A stretch of 33,318 bases of DNA from Gammaproteobacteria bacterium (GTDB lineage: Bacteria; Pseudomonadota; Gammaproteobacteria; Chromatiales; Chromatiaceae): positions 1-33,318 of the forward strand of contig JAAAOQ010000052.1 of the NCBI GenBank assembly GCA_009908845.1, written 5' to 3'. Both the position numbers and the translations under genes were made by a program. Shown piece after piece: positions 14,717-22,506 of the stretch (positions are counted from its first letter, which is position 1; every line of letters begins with the position of its first letter). The notes beneath the pieces were generated by a model. That model was not told the DNA's origin. It saw nothing but the letters and a program-made list of their open reading frames with translations, and did no database searches.

Positions 14717-16713
14717 GCTAAGGTCTGTCCAGCGATAAGAGCGAGCACCAGCGCCACGCCAATGCCTTGGATTTGGGGTATCAGTGGCTCGAACGAAAGC
14801 GTGAAGACAAATCCGGTTGGGCCGAATAGGGCCGGCGCCAGTGTACCCAGGAGGCCGCCGCTCATCAGCGCTGCCGCCAGCTTGATTCTAGCGGATAACC
14901 GATTGTCCAGAGCCGCCATGAATAGGCTGGCTGCAAAACCGGTGAGCGCGCCGAGCAGGATCAGCTCGGTTAGGGTTGCAGCGGGAACGCCGCCGGGTGC
15001 TGCCACGAGGGCGGCCAGAACCGAAAAGGGTAGACCACTGAGCCAGTCGAACCGAGACGAGAAAACCATACTTAAGATCAGAACGCTGAATGCAGCGCCG
15101 GAGGCAGCCGCGGCCAACGCAATCAACAAGAAGGGCGCGTTCGGGCTAGCGTTGGATGCGGCACCGATTACCCCTATCCAGCCGAGCCACAGCAGCATCG
15201 CGCTAACTGTCCCAGCGTTGGTGCCGACTGGGCGTGTCGCTCTCGACGATGCTGACGCCGTGAGCGGAAGCAGGCCGCGGGATAGAAAGATTGCAGTTGC
15301 ACCACCCAGTAAGGCGACATCGGTAGCTGCAGGGGGGTGGGAGAAGCCTAGGCTGGTCAACCAGCCGGCATGCTCCGATAACGGCGACGGTGCAGCCGTC
15401 CAATGCCCGAAGAGAGGATAAACGATAGCGCCGATTAGCAGAGCCGTGAAGAGGTAAGCCCAACTCGCAATGCGCTCGGGTATCACAGAGCATACCACCA
15501 CTGCCACAATGGCAGCCAAGCTGAGCTGAAGAAGGAATGTGTTGAGAAATGCCGTGGGCAGATTGACTGGGGAGTCCTGCAAGACATCCGCAAGAAACTG
15601 GGTCGGCGCTCCGGCGATGCCGCCGAGACTGGAGCCGAACATGATGCCGATGCCGACCAAGTAGTAGCCGGCGCCTCCGCCGAACCAGGCGGCCAGGGTG
15701 CCGACAGCGCGTCTTCGCTCGGCTGCCGCGTCTCGCTCGTCGGCGTCTGAATCGCTGGAATCGAAGACGATCGCGAGCGGTACGAGCAAGCAGAGGATGA
15801 TCGTTGGAAGGAGGCCCGGCCACGACGCCCCCGGCTGCTTCTCAGCCTGGTCTGCTTGCGCTTCGAGAGCCCGTTCGACGCGCTGTTGCGCCCGCTGCAA
15901 GTGCGCCAGCTCGTGCTGGATCGAGTCGAGCGCCATGAGTGTCTCGAAGATCCTGGCTCCGTTCGCGTCGAGCCGGGCACCTTGTTGCTCGAGGTTCTGG
16001 CTGTGCTGCTGTAATTGATCCACCAGCGGGGCGAGTTCCTGCGCGAGCGCACCCAAACGCTCTTTCTGGAGCGCCCACTGGAGCGCCCAGCGCGCGTCAG
16101 CGCCGGCAATGGCCTCCGTATTGGCATCGATTCGATTGTCGTTTGCCTTGAGACTTTGCTCGAGATCGATGATCCGCTGTATTGCGAGCTCTAGGTCTCG
16201 TTGGGCTGCAAAGAGATCCCCCGCCTGTTTCTCGAGCCATGACCTTTGACTCTCGACATACTCCGAATCGCGGCTCATCCGATGAACCAACGGATCAAGA
16301 CGGGCGGCCACGGCGTCCAGGCCCGCGAGTGCGTCGCCTAAACGGTGGCGGAGCTCGTGGAGGGCCGAAGCGTTCCTGTTCACCCCCTCGTGCGCTGTCT
16401 CTAAACGTCGTTCCAGGTGCTCGACGCTCTCATCCAAGACCTCGAGTTGCAGCCGATCTGCTGGCCCAATGGGATCGGCCCCAGACCTGAGCGAAACCTC
16501 TTCAGGTAACGGATCACTGTCAGTAAGCGCGATGTCGCCGACGGCGAGACCAGCGCCTGCACGAGCGGGGTTCGAGCGAGCACTGCCTTCGTCTGCGGAT
16601 TGGCTACAACCTTGGCAAGCCAAAAGGCATAACAGTGCGACGAACCATGCGGCGGGCTTGATTGCGTTGAGATAGAACCGATGTGGTAGCGCAATCGGTA
16701 GTGTGCGCTTCAT
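14674..16713 (-). CDS. Lipoprotein/coiled-coil protein fused to degenerate ammonium-transporter-like domain
   Basis: 679 residues from the ATG at 16713, which overlaps the previous stop as ATGA (a start at 16875 would lie inside that gene). A hydrophobic N-terminus ends in the lipobox-like LLAC (Cys33). A polar linker follows, then a long heptad-rich coiled coil (about 85-290). The last 380 residues hold about 11 hydrophobic helices. Part of this resembles Amt/Rh channels: VVCSVIPERIASWAYLF corresponds to the GAxAERxxF helix, and IVYPLFGHW with AGWLTSLGF to the helix before the pore histidine. The Asp of LDFAGGT and the first pore His appear replaced (HPPAATDVALLGG), so ammonium conduction is doubtful. 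A periplasmic coiled-coil sensor or scaffold on a non-transporting Amt fold is the simplest reading. Confidence 0.65.
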   Translation of the reverse strand: MKRTLPIALPHRFYLNAIKPAAWFVALLCLLACQGCSQSADEGSARSNPARAGAGLAVGDIALTDSDPLPEEVSLRSGADPIGPADRLQLEVLDESVEHLERRLETAHEGVNRNASALHELRHRLGDALAGLDAVAARLDPLVHRMSRDSEYVESQRSWLEKQAGDLFAAQRDLELAIQRIIDLEQSLKANDNRIDANTEAIAGADARWALQWALQKERLGALAQELAPLVDQLQQHSQNLEQQGARLDANGARIFETLMALDSIQHELAHLQRAQQRVERALEAQADQAEKQPGASWPGLLPTIILCLLVPLAIVFDSSDSDADERDAAAERRRAVGTLAAWFGGGAGYYLVGIGIMFGSSLGGIAGAPTQFLADVLQDSPVNLPTAFLNTFLLQLSLAAIVAVVVCSVIPERIASWAYLFTALLIGAIVYPLFGHWTAAPSPLSEHAGWLTSLGFSHPPAATDVALLGGATAIFLSRGLLPLTASASSRATRPVGTNAGTVSAMLLWLGWIGVIGAASNASPNAPFLLIALAAAASGAAFSVLILSMVFSSRFDWLSGLPFSVLAALVAAPGGVPAATLTELILLGALTGFAASLFMAALDNRLSARIKLAAALMSGGLLGTLAPALFGPTGFVFTLSFEPLIPQIQGIGVALVLALIAGQTLAWTINRTTKSRAPA

Positions 16714-16919
16714 TTCGCCGGACGAGTTTCGCCGCAGGATGTCTTCTTGCGTGGCGGGGGATCTGCTGCGAGCACGAATAGGGCGCCAAAGAAGGGCGTG
16801 AATAGGATCGAAGACCAAAGATACCCCCAATAGCCCCATCTGCGGTTGCGCCCCAGATAGGCCACCAAGATGCAAAGCACGATATAGACGGGGACAAAAA
16901 TGGCGTAGTTGAGCATCAT
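16710..16919 (-). CDS. Tiny two-helix membrane protein
   Basis: 69 residues: helix 1 (MMLNYAIFVPVYIVLCILVAYL), a basic aromatic loop (GRNRRWGYWGYLWS), helix 2 (ILFTPFFGALFVLAA) and a basic, proline-rich cytoplasmic tail. It resembles many unnamed small inner-membrane proteins with a short basic loop. Both ends overlap neighbours by ATGA (start at 16919 with the lipoprotein gene, stop at 16710 with the Amt-like gene). This argues that it is a genuine translated member of the run and perhaps a small subunit of the complex. Confidence 0.7.
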   Translation of the reverse strand: MMLNYAIFVPVYIVLCILVAYLGRNRRWGYWGYLWSSILFTPFFGALFVLAADPPPRKKTSCGETRPAK

Positions 16920-19003
16920 GGGCGTCGCTCGTCTCTCAAAGACAATGGGGGATCTGAGGAAGGCGGATCGAGTACTTGCGAGACCAATGCCAAAGCGGGC
17001 GGACTGGGAGAAATGCCAAGCGCCTGTGACGCCTTCAGGTTCATTGCCACCACGGGCAGCAGCGAAATCTTCCGGGCCAGCTCAGACACGGCGGTTCCGT
17101 TGAGCAACCCGTTGAAACGCGCTGCCAGGCTTGGCTTGCCGAAATCGGCCTCTCGGTCTTGCAATGCGAGGGTAAGCCCATAGTCCTTGCCGGCGAGACC
17201 ACCGAGGGCGAAGGACGAAACGCCGAACTGCCGCAAGCCACGGTTGAGTTGTCTCAAATAACCCGCGTCTAAACCAGACTCCGTCAGCACATAGACGGCG
17301 TCCACCCGCGCGGCGAGCTGGCTGTAACAGGCCAACGCCTCGTCACGCTTTGTGAGAGTTTCGTCCGCATCGTCGCCGGAATCAAGTGACCTGGGCACCA
17401 CCTGCCTCTCGGATTGTTCCGAGAGCTCGCAGATCTCGAGCCCGAACCCGAGCCTTGCCGCACCGGCGCGCGCCAAGGCGATCGCAGCAGCACCGCTGCG
17501 CTCGGAGGCGCACGCAACCAAGCCAAGGCGGTTGAAACCCAGCATCTGATGGGCGATAGACAGCCATTTGAGCTGGCGCTCTCCGGCTGCGCCTAGATTG
17601 TCAGTATACGCCTGCACGCCCGTTTGCTCCCCTGCCTGCCGGTTCTTAGCAAGGCGAGCCGGGACGCCTCCATCGGCGGGTTGCCCGGCCTGTTGTTGAC
17701 CGGCTGCGGCGCCATCCATTGTTTCCGTGCGGCTGCTGTCTGTTTCGACCCCCGCAACGCGAGCCTGCTCGGGTTGCGCGAGGATCAGCGCGCTTGTCAC
17801 CGCGTCGGCCGTGTCCATGCCTGCCTCGAACTGCTGCATGAGGAAAGGGAGGTGGATTCCCGGCAGAGGTTCCCAATGACCTCGACGTAGCACCTGGAAG
17901 CGATAGCTCTTTGCGTGAAGATTCCCGTCTTCATCGAATGCGTGAATGCCTGTGACGCCAGCGATTGGTCCCGAGAAGTGCGCCGTGCTCGCCAAAGCGC
18001 GCGGCTCAGTGGTTCCGGCGCGCTGGATAATGGTGGCGAGGATCTTGACGCTATCGTAGCCTTGTGCCGCCGCTTGGTGAGGCGCGGTCCCAAAAACCTT
18101 GGAATAATCTGCACCAAACCGTCGGTTCAGGGGATTGTTGCTTTCTCGACTAAAAACGGTTGGCACGACTGTCAAGTCACCTGCTTCTTGGCTCAGCTCC
18201 TGCAGCGGTCCCAGACTGAGCTTATGTGAGCCCAATACCGGCGTGCGAATTCCGAGCTCACGAAGCTGCCGCAACATGCGTGCGCCAGCCTCGGTGTCGG
18301 CGGCCAGGAAGATCGCATCAAACGCCATGCCGCCGAATTCATTGATGAGGTGCCGGTAATTGCTATCCGAGCCAAAAAACGAAGCGCGGAACGGAACATC
18401 GATGTCGAAGAACCGAGCGAAGTCTTCGAATAAGTAGGCTGTTTTGCGATCATCGTCTTCGACCTGGTGCAGAACGACGACGCGTCGGTAGCCGAACAGG
18501 GCTGCGACACTGGCGATCTGGGCCGTCATCACTCTGTTGTCTGGGAGCATCCGCAGCACGAAGCGAAAACCATGTCGCGTCAGTTCGGTGGATGTGGCGA
18601 AAGCCGGCATGAACATCGTCCTTGACTGCTCGTAGATCACCGATGCTGGAACGGCGACGCCAGGCTGCGGGTGCCCAAGGGAGGCGGTTACGCGAGGGTT
18701 GCTGGCGAGACGCTGAACGGTCGGCCGGAGATCCTGGAAGTCGTTCCCGCCAGACCGGACGAGCAACTCGACCGGGCGTCCCAGCATCTCGCCGTCCGCA
18801 AGGATGTCTTCGATCGCCAGCCTTACACCTTTGATGATGTCATTACCGGCGTCGGTGTCGACCACCGCGAGCACGATCGGTCCATCGCCCTGCGCGGCGT
18901 ATTGGCTCCGCCGTTCCGCGATCTCCTCGAAAAACGGGCCGCAGCCGGCTAACAGGGGGGCCAGCAGCCAGATCGTCCAGCGCCATGCGAGCGGCAATGT
19001 CAT
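16916..19003 (-). CDS. Lipoprotein with LivJ-type periplasmic ligand-binding domain and a second C-terminal domain
   Basis: 695 residues with a clear lipobox, LLAGC (Cys21). Residues about 40-400 follow the type I periplasmic binding fold of branched-chain amino acid/amide receptors: GNDIIKGVRLAIEDILADG, MFMPAFATSTELTRHGFRF, VVLHQVEDDDRKTAY, FDAIFLAADTEAGARMLRQL and QGYDSVKILATIIQRAG. After a Gln/Ala-rich linker (about 425-465), the C-terminal 230 residues look like a second half-receptor (RVDAVYVLTESGLDAGYLRQ). No ABC permease or ATPase is in the operon, so it probably senses or scaffolds rather than feeding an importer. The layout recalls LpoA-like and Leu/Ile/Val-receptor-like lipoproteins, but no close match is recognised. 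ATGA overlaps at both ends. Confidence 0.7.
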   Translation of the reverse strand: MTLPLAWRWTIWLLAPLLAGCGPFFEEIAERRSQYAAQGDGPIVLAVVDTDAGNDIIKGVRLAIEDILADGEMLGRPVELLVRSGGNDFQDLRPTVQRLASNPRVTASLGHPQPGVAVPASVIYEQSRTMFMPAFATSTELTRHGFRFVLRMLPDNRVMTAQIASVAALFGYRRVVVLHQVEDDDRKTAYLFEDFARFFDIDVPFRASFFGSDSNYRHLINEFGGMAFDAIFLAADTEAGARMLRQLRELGIRTPVLGSHKLSLGPLQELSQEAGDLTVVPTVFSRESNNPLNRRFGADYSKVFGTAPHQAAAQGYDSVKILATIIQRAGTTEPRALASTAHFSGPIAGVTGIHAFDEDGNLHAKSYRFQVLRRGHWEPLPGIHLPFLMQQFEAGMDTADAVTSALILAQPEQARVAGVETDSSRTETMDGAAAGQQQAGQPADGGVPARLAKNRQAGEQTGVQAYTDNLGAAGERQLKWLSIAHQMLGFNRLGLVACASERSGAAAIALARAGAARLGFGLEICELSEQSERQVVPRSLDSGDDADETLTKRDEALACYSQLAARVDAVYVLTESGLDAGYLRQLNRGLRQFGVSSFALGGLAGKDYGLTLALQDREADFGKPSLAARFNGLLNGTAVSELARKISLLPVVAMNLKASQALGISPSPPALALVSQVLDPPSSDPPLSLRDERRP

Positions 19004-19887
19004 CGGCCACCGGGGATCATCGGGAGCCCGTCCTTGCCCGAGCCGAGGAGAATCACGCTGCTGTTCTCCGAGCCGGCAACCTCCCGGGTAGCCCTAATCC
19101 CGGTATGCTGCAACAGACGGTCGTTGAGTGTTTCGTCGACCCTGGCCTGGTAATCCCGGATACCGCGCGCTTCATCCCGCAGGCGCTCTGCCTCCTGCTC
19201 CGCTGCATTCAACCGGAAAGCGTAGGATTGCAGCAGCTCGCGCTGCGTCAATTTGTCTTCGATGGCCGTCTTGACCTTGTCGGGCAGGGTTACGGTGCGG
19301 ATAAGAATATCTTCCCCCTGTACATGATTGCGTCCGAGCTCGCGGCGTGCCAGCGTAATGGCTTTATCCAACACGCCATCTGCATTGGTGTAGATATCTT
19401 CCGCGGTGTAAGCACCGAGCTCACGCCGTAGCACGGATTCCGTCTGGGGGACCAGTACGCGAAATGCATAGTCAGGACCGATGCGTTGATGTAGCAGCCC
19501 TAGCTGTTCGACGACAGGACGGTACCGAATCGCCAACTCCAGTTTCACTTCCAAGCCTTGCTTAGACAGGACATGAAAGCGATGCATTGTGATTTGGTTG
19601 CGAATCTCATAAAAATTCATCGTGTCCCATGGTGGGATGATATGGAGTCCGGCAGGATATACATAATCCGTTCGCGTTCCGGTAAAGAATCGGAACAATA
19701 CGCCAGCCTGGCCCGGTGGGATCGATATGAAGATGCGTGGCCACAACAGGACCGCCACAAAAACGAGGACCACGAATAGGGGTGCTAGGACCGCGAGGAT
19801 CTTGAGGGTGGGAAATTCTGATCCAGAGGGTGGGTTGCTATTGGCCGAGCAGGCGGTGTCATAGGAAGGTTTAGGTTGTACCGTCAT
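19000..19887 (-). CDS. SPFH/Band 7 (prohibitin-like) membrane protein 2
   Basis: 295 residues. A single helix (ILAVLAPLFVVLVFVAVLLW, about 30-50) leads into the SPFH domain: IFISIPPGQAGVLFRFFTG, GLHIIPPWDTMNFYEIRNQ, LELAIRYRPV and LVPQTESVLRRELG. A charged helix rich in Glu/Arg (RLNAAEQEAERLRDEARG) follows, as in HflK/HflC and prohibitins. Block-by-block similarity to the protein at 10732-11838 shows they are paralogues, which may form mixed rings as HflK and HflC do. ATG at 19887 without a strong ribosome site; its stop overlaps the next lipoprotein gene (ATGA). 55 bases separate it from the DUF697-like gene upstream. Confidence 0.8.
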   Translation of the reverse strand: MTVQPKPSYDTACSANSNPPSGSEFPTLKILAVLAPLFVVLVFVAVLLWPRIFISIPPGQAGVLFRFFTGTRTDYVYPAGLHIIPPWDTMNFYEIRNQITMHRFHVLSKQGLEVKLELAIRYRPVVEQLGLLHQRIGPDYAFRVLVPQTESVLRRELGAYTAEDIYTNADGVLDKAITLARRELGRNHVQGEDILIRTVTLPDKVKTAIEDKLTQRELLQSYAFRLNAAEQEAERLRDEARGIRDYQARVDETLNDRLLQHTGIRATREVAGSENSSVILLGSGKDGLPMIPGGR

Positions 19888-19942
19888 GGATACGAGGATT
19901 CGACCTCAGGCGCCTCTTGATGATACGAGAGTTCGGCCGGAC

Positions 19943-20542
19943 TCAGCTCGCCACGGGTCGGGAATTCCGCGGCTGGCCCGCCAAGCCGGAAACGAAGCGG
20001 CGACCTTTATTGATTTCCGCTCGGAGCTCGGCACGAGCTTGTTCCATGTTCAGCGTCAGGTAGGTTCCGCCGGACTCGAAATGTCTGTTGAAGACCTGCC
20101 CGATAGCATAGGTGAGTGTGGCGCCGGTCACGGCAATGCCACCGCTTCCAACAAGTGAGCCCACTCCGGGAATGACCTTCAGTCCGGAGCTCAAGACCAC
20201 AACGCTAGCCACAGGAAAGGTGCCACTGACTAAAGAGACCAGAACGGCCTTGAGGCGACTGTCTTTAAACGTCTGTCCGCCGTAGATCCGGGCCAAGGTC
20301 CGGATCATGTTGATCTGGTTGCTGGTCAGTAGCGCGACATCAAAGAGGGGGAGCGGGACAAGGCCTAGGGAAAGTGCAACGATGACGTGATTCTTGATCA
20401 CATTCTGGCTTTCAGCCGCTCGCGTTGATGCCTTGATCTGAGCGACCATATCCTCCGGGCTGCCGCTCGGCGGGAGGTCTGTATCATCGGCGCCGATGCC
20501 GAAAACGCTTTGGTATGTGGATGCGTCGACGGAAGCAGGCAT
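19943..20542 (-). CDS. DUF697-like membrane protein 2 (first gene of the run)
   Basis: 199 residues from the ATG at 20542 (MPASVDAS); an in-frame start at 20617 adds an unlikely basic leader. A polar N-terminus of about 45 residues, then VIKNHVIVALSLGLVPLPLFD and two further hydrophobic segments, including LKVIPGVGSLVGSGGIAVTG, a glycine-rich helical hairpin typical of DUF697 proteins. It ends in a basic, helical tail. It is a paralogue of the protein at 13318-13854. As first gene of the eight-gene - strand run, its promoter should lie in 20543-20904, where I cannot identify one with confidence. Confidence 0.7.
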   Translation of the reverse strand: MPASVDASTYQSVFGIGADDTDLPPSGSPEDMVAQIKASTRAAESQNVIKNHVIVALSLGLVPLPLFDVALLTSNQINMIRTLARIYGGQTFKDSRLKAVLVSLVSGTFPVASVVVLSSGLKVIPGVGSLVGSGGIAVTGATLTYAIGQVFNRHFESGGTYLTLNMEQARAELRAEINKGRRFVSGLAGQPRNSRPVAS

Positions 20543-20904
20543 GATCGGATCTCTGTGGTCCAGTACAGACCAAAACCCCACGCTATCGCAGGGCGTGCGA
20601 TGGCGCAACAGCTTCAAGGACCCGTTAGCGATTTCGGCCGTGTGGCCTGTGGGCGAGAGCGGGCGAGAGCGAGCTGCGTGGCGCCGCAGGCGCGCGCTGC
20701 ATGGGTTTGCCGGGCGCCTGCTGCCGCTCAGAGCGGGTCATGAAGAGTCACCCGCCCTGGTTTCCGGACAGGCTGAGCCGATCGGTGCTGACTGTTCCGG
20801 CGCTTTCTGTCCGGCGATCAGGCGGAATGGCTATACAACCAAGCCCTGTTCAGCCCCTCCTCGGCAACCTATCGACCGACGCACCAACGCCCAAGTAGAT
20901 CAAC
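20543..20904. other. Divergent intergenic region between the eight-gene run and yhbY
   Basis: It must hold promoters in both directions. A TATACA at 20832-20837 could be a -10 element for yhbY, but no good -35 sits at the right distance. A perfect 10-base tandem duplication, GGGCGAGAGC, lies at 20651-20670, and GC-rich inverted segments follow it. No gene is supported. Confidence 0.4.
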
Positions 20905-21216
20905 GTGCCACAATCGATCCCCATCACCGACCACCAACGCCGCTGGCTGAAGAAGCAGGCGCACCATCTCAAGCCCATCGTCCAGCTCGGCGCCGCCGGC
21001 CTCAGCGACGCCGCCCTCGCCGAGATCGAGCTCGCACTCGATCATCACGAGCTCGTCAAGGTCAAGGTCCCAGGCGGCGACCACGACGAGCGCGATGGGA
21101 TCGTCAACGCGATCGCCGAGCGCGCCAATGCCGACCTGGTGCAACGCATCGGCAACACCGCCTGCTACTTCCGCGCCAACCCCGAGCGCCGCGACCGTAT
21201 CCTGCTGCCGCTCTAA
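20905..21216 (+). CDS. yhbY: YhbY-type CRM-domain RNA-binding protein (ribosome assembly)
   Basis: 103 residues, a single CRM domain and nearly full length for YhbY (97 in E. coli). Typical signatures are RRWLKKQAHHLKPIVQLGAAGL near the N-terminus, the helix ALAEIELALDHHELVKVKV and the C-terminal QRIGNTACYFRANP. YhbY binds pre-50S ribosomal particles in the cytoplasm. The start is GTG at 20905 without a clear ribosome site. In many gammaproteobacteria yhbY lies divergent from rlmE-ftsH; here it is divergent from the SPFH-containing run, and no rlmE or ftsH is in the window. Confidence 0.9.
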   Translation: MPQSIPITDHQRRWLKKQAHHLKPIVQLGAAGLSDAALAEIELALDHHELVKVKVPGGDHDERDGIVNAIAERANADLVQRIGNTACYFRANPERRDRILLPL

Positions 21217-21248
21217 ACCTGCTGCCGCTCCAAAAAAAGGATCAACCC

Positions 21249-21728
21249 ATGCCCCCGATCACGCCCGCAAGCCTGCCTGCCCCTCAGGCTCGACAGCAAC
21301 GGCCCCGCCGATCCCTCGTGACCGCGCTCTTGCCGATCGCCTTCTTGGTCAGTTGCGGCAACCCGGGCGAGGATGTTCGCATCACCCTCTGCAAGGACCT
21401 GGTCCGGGGACAGCTCGGCTCAGGCGCGACGCCGACCTGGTCCAAGGTCACCACCCAGACCCCAGGCTATCAGGACGCCGTGATCCAGCTCGGTTGGACC
21501 GCCCCAAGCGGCAACGGCGCGGCACGCTGCTACTACCCGTACAACGCGGTCGACGACACCGCCCAGCAGCTCGCCGACCCACTGACCGCCTATGCCACCT
21601 CACCGAGCAAGGTCATCATCAATGGCCAGACCCTGAGCGGCTCCGCCCTCGCTCGCGCCGTCGCCGAGGCGATGAAGCATCAGGGGCAGCAACTGCTCGA
21701 CTCAGCAGGTCAGCTGATCCAGCAATAG
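21249..21728 (+). CDS. Unknown small lipoprotein
   Basis: 159 residues from the ATG at 21249, supported by AAGGA at about 21236-21240. A basic N-region and hydrophobic core end in the lipobox LVSC (FLVSCGNPG), so the mature protein is lipid-anchored. The mature part has two further Cys (ITLCKDLV and AARCYYPY) that could form a disulfide, and a helical C-terminus (ALARAVAEAMKHQGQQLL). No family recognised. It is 32 bases downstream of yhbY and probably co-transcribed with it. Confidence 0.7.
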   Translation: MPPITPASLPAPQARQQRPRRSLVTALLPIAFLVSCGNPGEDVRITLCKDLVRGQLGSGATPTWSKVTTQTPGYQDAVIQLGWTAPSGNGAARCYYPYNAVDDTAQQLADPLTAYATSPSKVIINGQTLSGSALARAVAEAMKHQGQQLLDSAGQLIQQ

Positions 21729-21771
21729 CCGTCACCCACGGAGCGGCTTTCCACCTCGAAAACTGACCTAC

Positions 21772-22503
21772 TCACCCGGACTTGCGCCCAACGAAACGAT
21801 AGTAAGGCACCCGCAGCCCCGGCAGATAAGGGACCGGCGCCATCTGCTCGACGAGCTGATGCTGCCCCAGCCGCTCGCGCAACCGCTGCAGGCGCTGCGG
21901 GTCGAGCTGCACGCCATCGTGCCGGAACCAGCGCGGCCAAAACGCCCGCGTCAATGCCGAGTGCCGCACCTGCCCTGCCTCCGGCGCGGACGCCGAGACA
22001 TAGAAATCGACCACGCCCAACACACCGCCCGGCTTCAGCATCCGGATCGCATTCTCGATCGCTGCCGCCCAGTCCGGGATCATCGTCAGCGCGTAGGCCA
22101 GATAGACCGCATCAACTGACTGCTCGGGCTGCCAATGACAGGCATCGGCCTCGTGCACCCGCACGTTCGCCATCGCCTCGGTGCGCCGGCGCGCCGCAGC
22201 GATCAAGGCCGGACAGAGATCGACCAGGTCCGCCCGCCTCAACCCGGCCAGGCGCTCACCGAAGAACAGTAGATTCTGGCCGGTGCCAGCCCCGAGCTCG
22301 ACCACATGAGCGCCAGCGGGAACGCCGAGCTGCGCGATCAGCTCGGCCCGGCCATGCAGCAAGCGCGCGCGAAAGGCGTCGTAGCGCTCCGCCTGTGGTG
22401 CATAGAACGCCTGCAGCCGCTCGGCATGCGAGCCCGTGCGCGGCTGCCCGCGCAGCATCGCGAGCAGCACCCGGAGGTCCGATGCCAGCGAGCCCACCGC
22501 CAT
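21772..22503 (-). CDS. btaB: Diacylglyceryl-homoserine N-methyltransferase (BtaB)
   Basis: 243 residues, a class I SAM-dependent methyltransferase: motif I VVELGAGTGQNLLFFGERL (about residue 66), acidic motif II ADLVDLCPAL, and post-motif LKPGGVLGVVDFYVS. BtaB methylates diacylglyceryl-homoserine three times to give the betaine lipid DGTS at the inner membrane. The family is confirmed by position: it begins three bases after the btaA stop. The N-terminal FYAPQAERYDAFRARLLHGR is the usual substrate-side helix of BtaB-like enzymes. Full length. Confidence 0.88.
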   Translation of the reverse strand: MAVGSLASDLRVLLAMLRGQPRTGSHAERLQAFYAPQAERYDAFRARLLHGRAELIAQLGVPAGAHVVELGAGTGQNLLFFGERLAGLRRADLVDLCPALIAAARRRTEAMANVRVHEADACHWQPEQSVDAVYLAYALTMIPDWAAAIENAIRMLKPGGVLGVVDFYVSASAPEAGQVRHSALTRAFWPRWFRHDGVQLDPQRLQRLRERLGQHQLVEQMAPVPYLPGLRVPYYRFVGRKSG

Positions 22504-22506
22504 TGC

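Noticed and set aside
14674-16713. Functional ammonium transporter (amtB)
   Set aside because: Pore Asp/His motifs seem absent, no glnK is adjacent, and a long coiled coil precedes the membrane domain; called Amt-like only.
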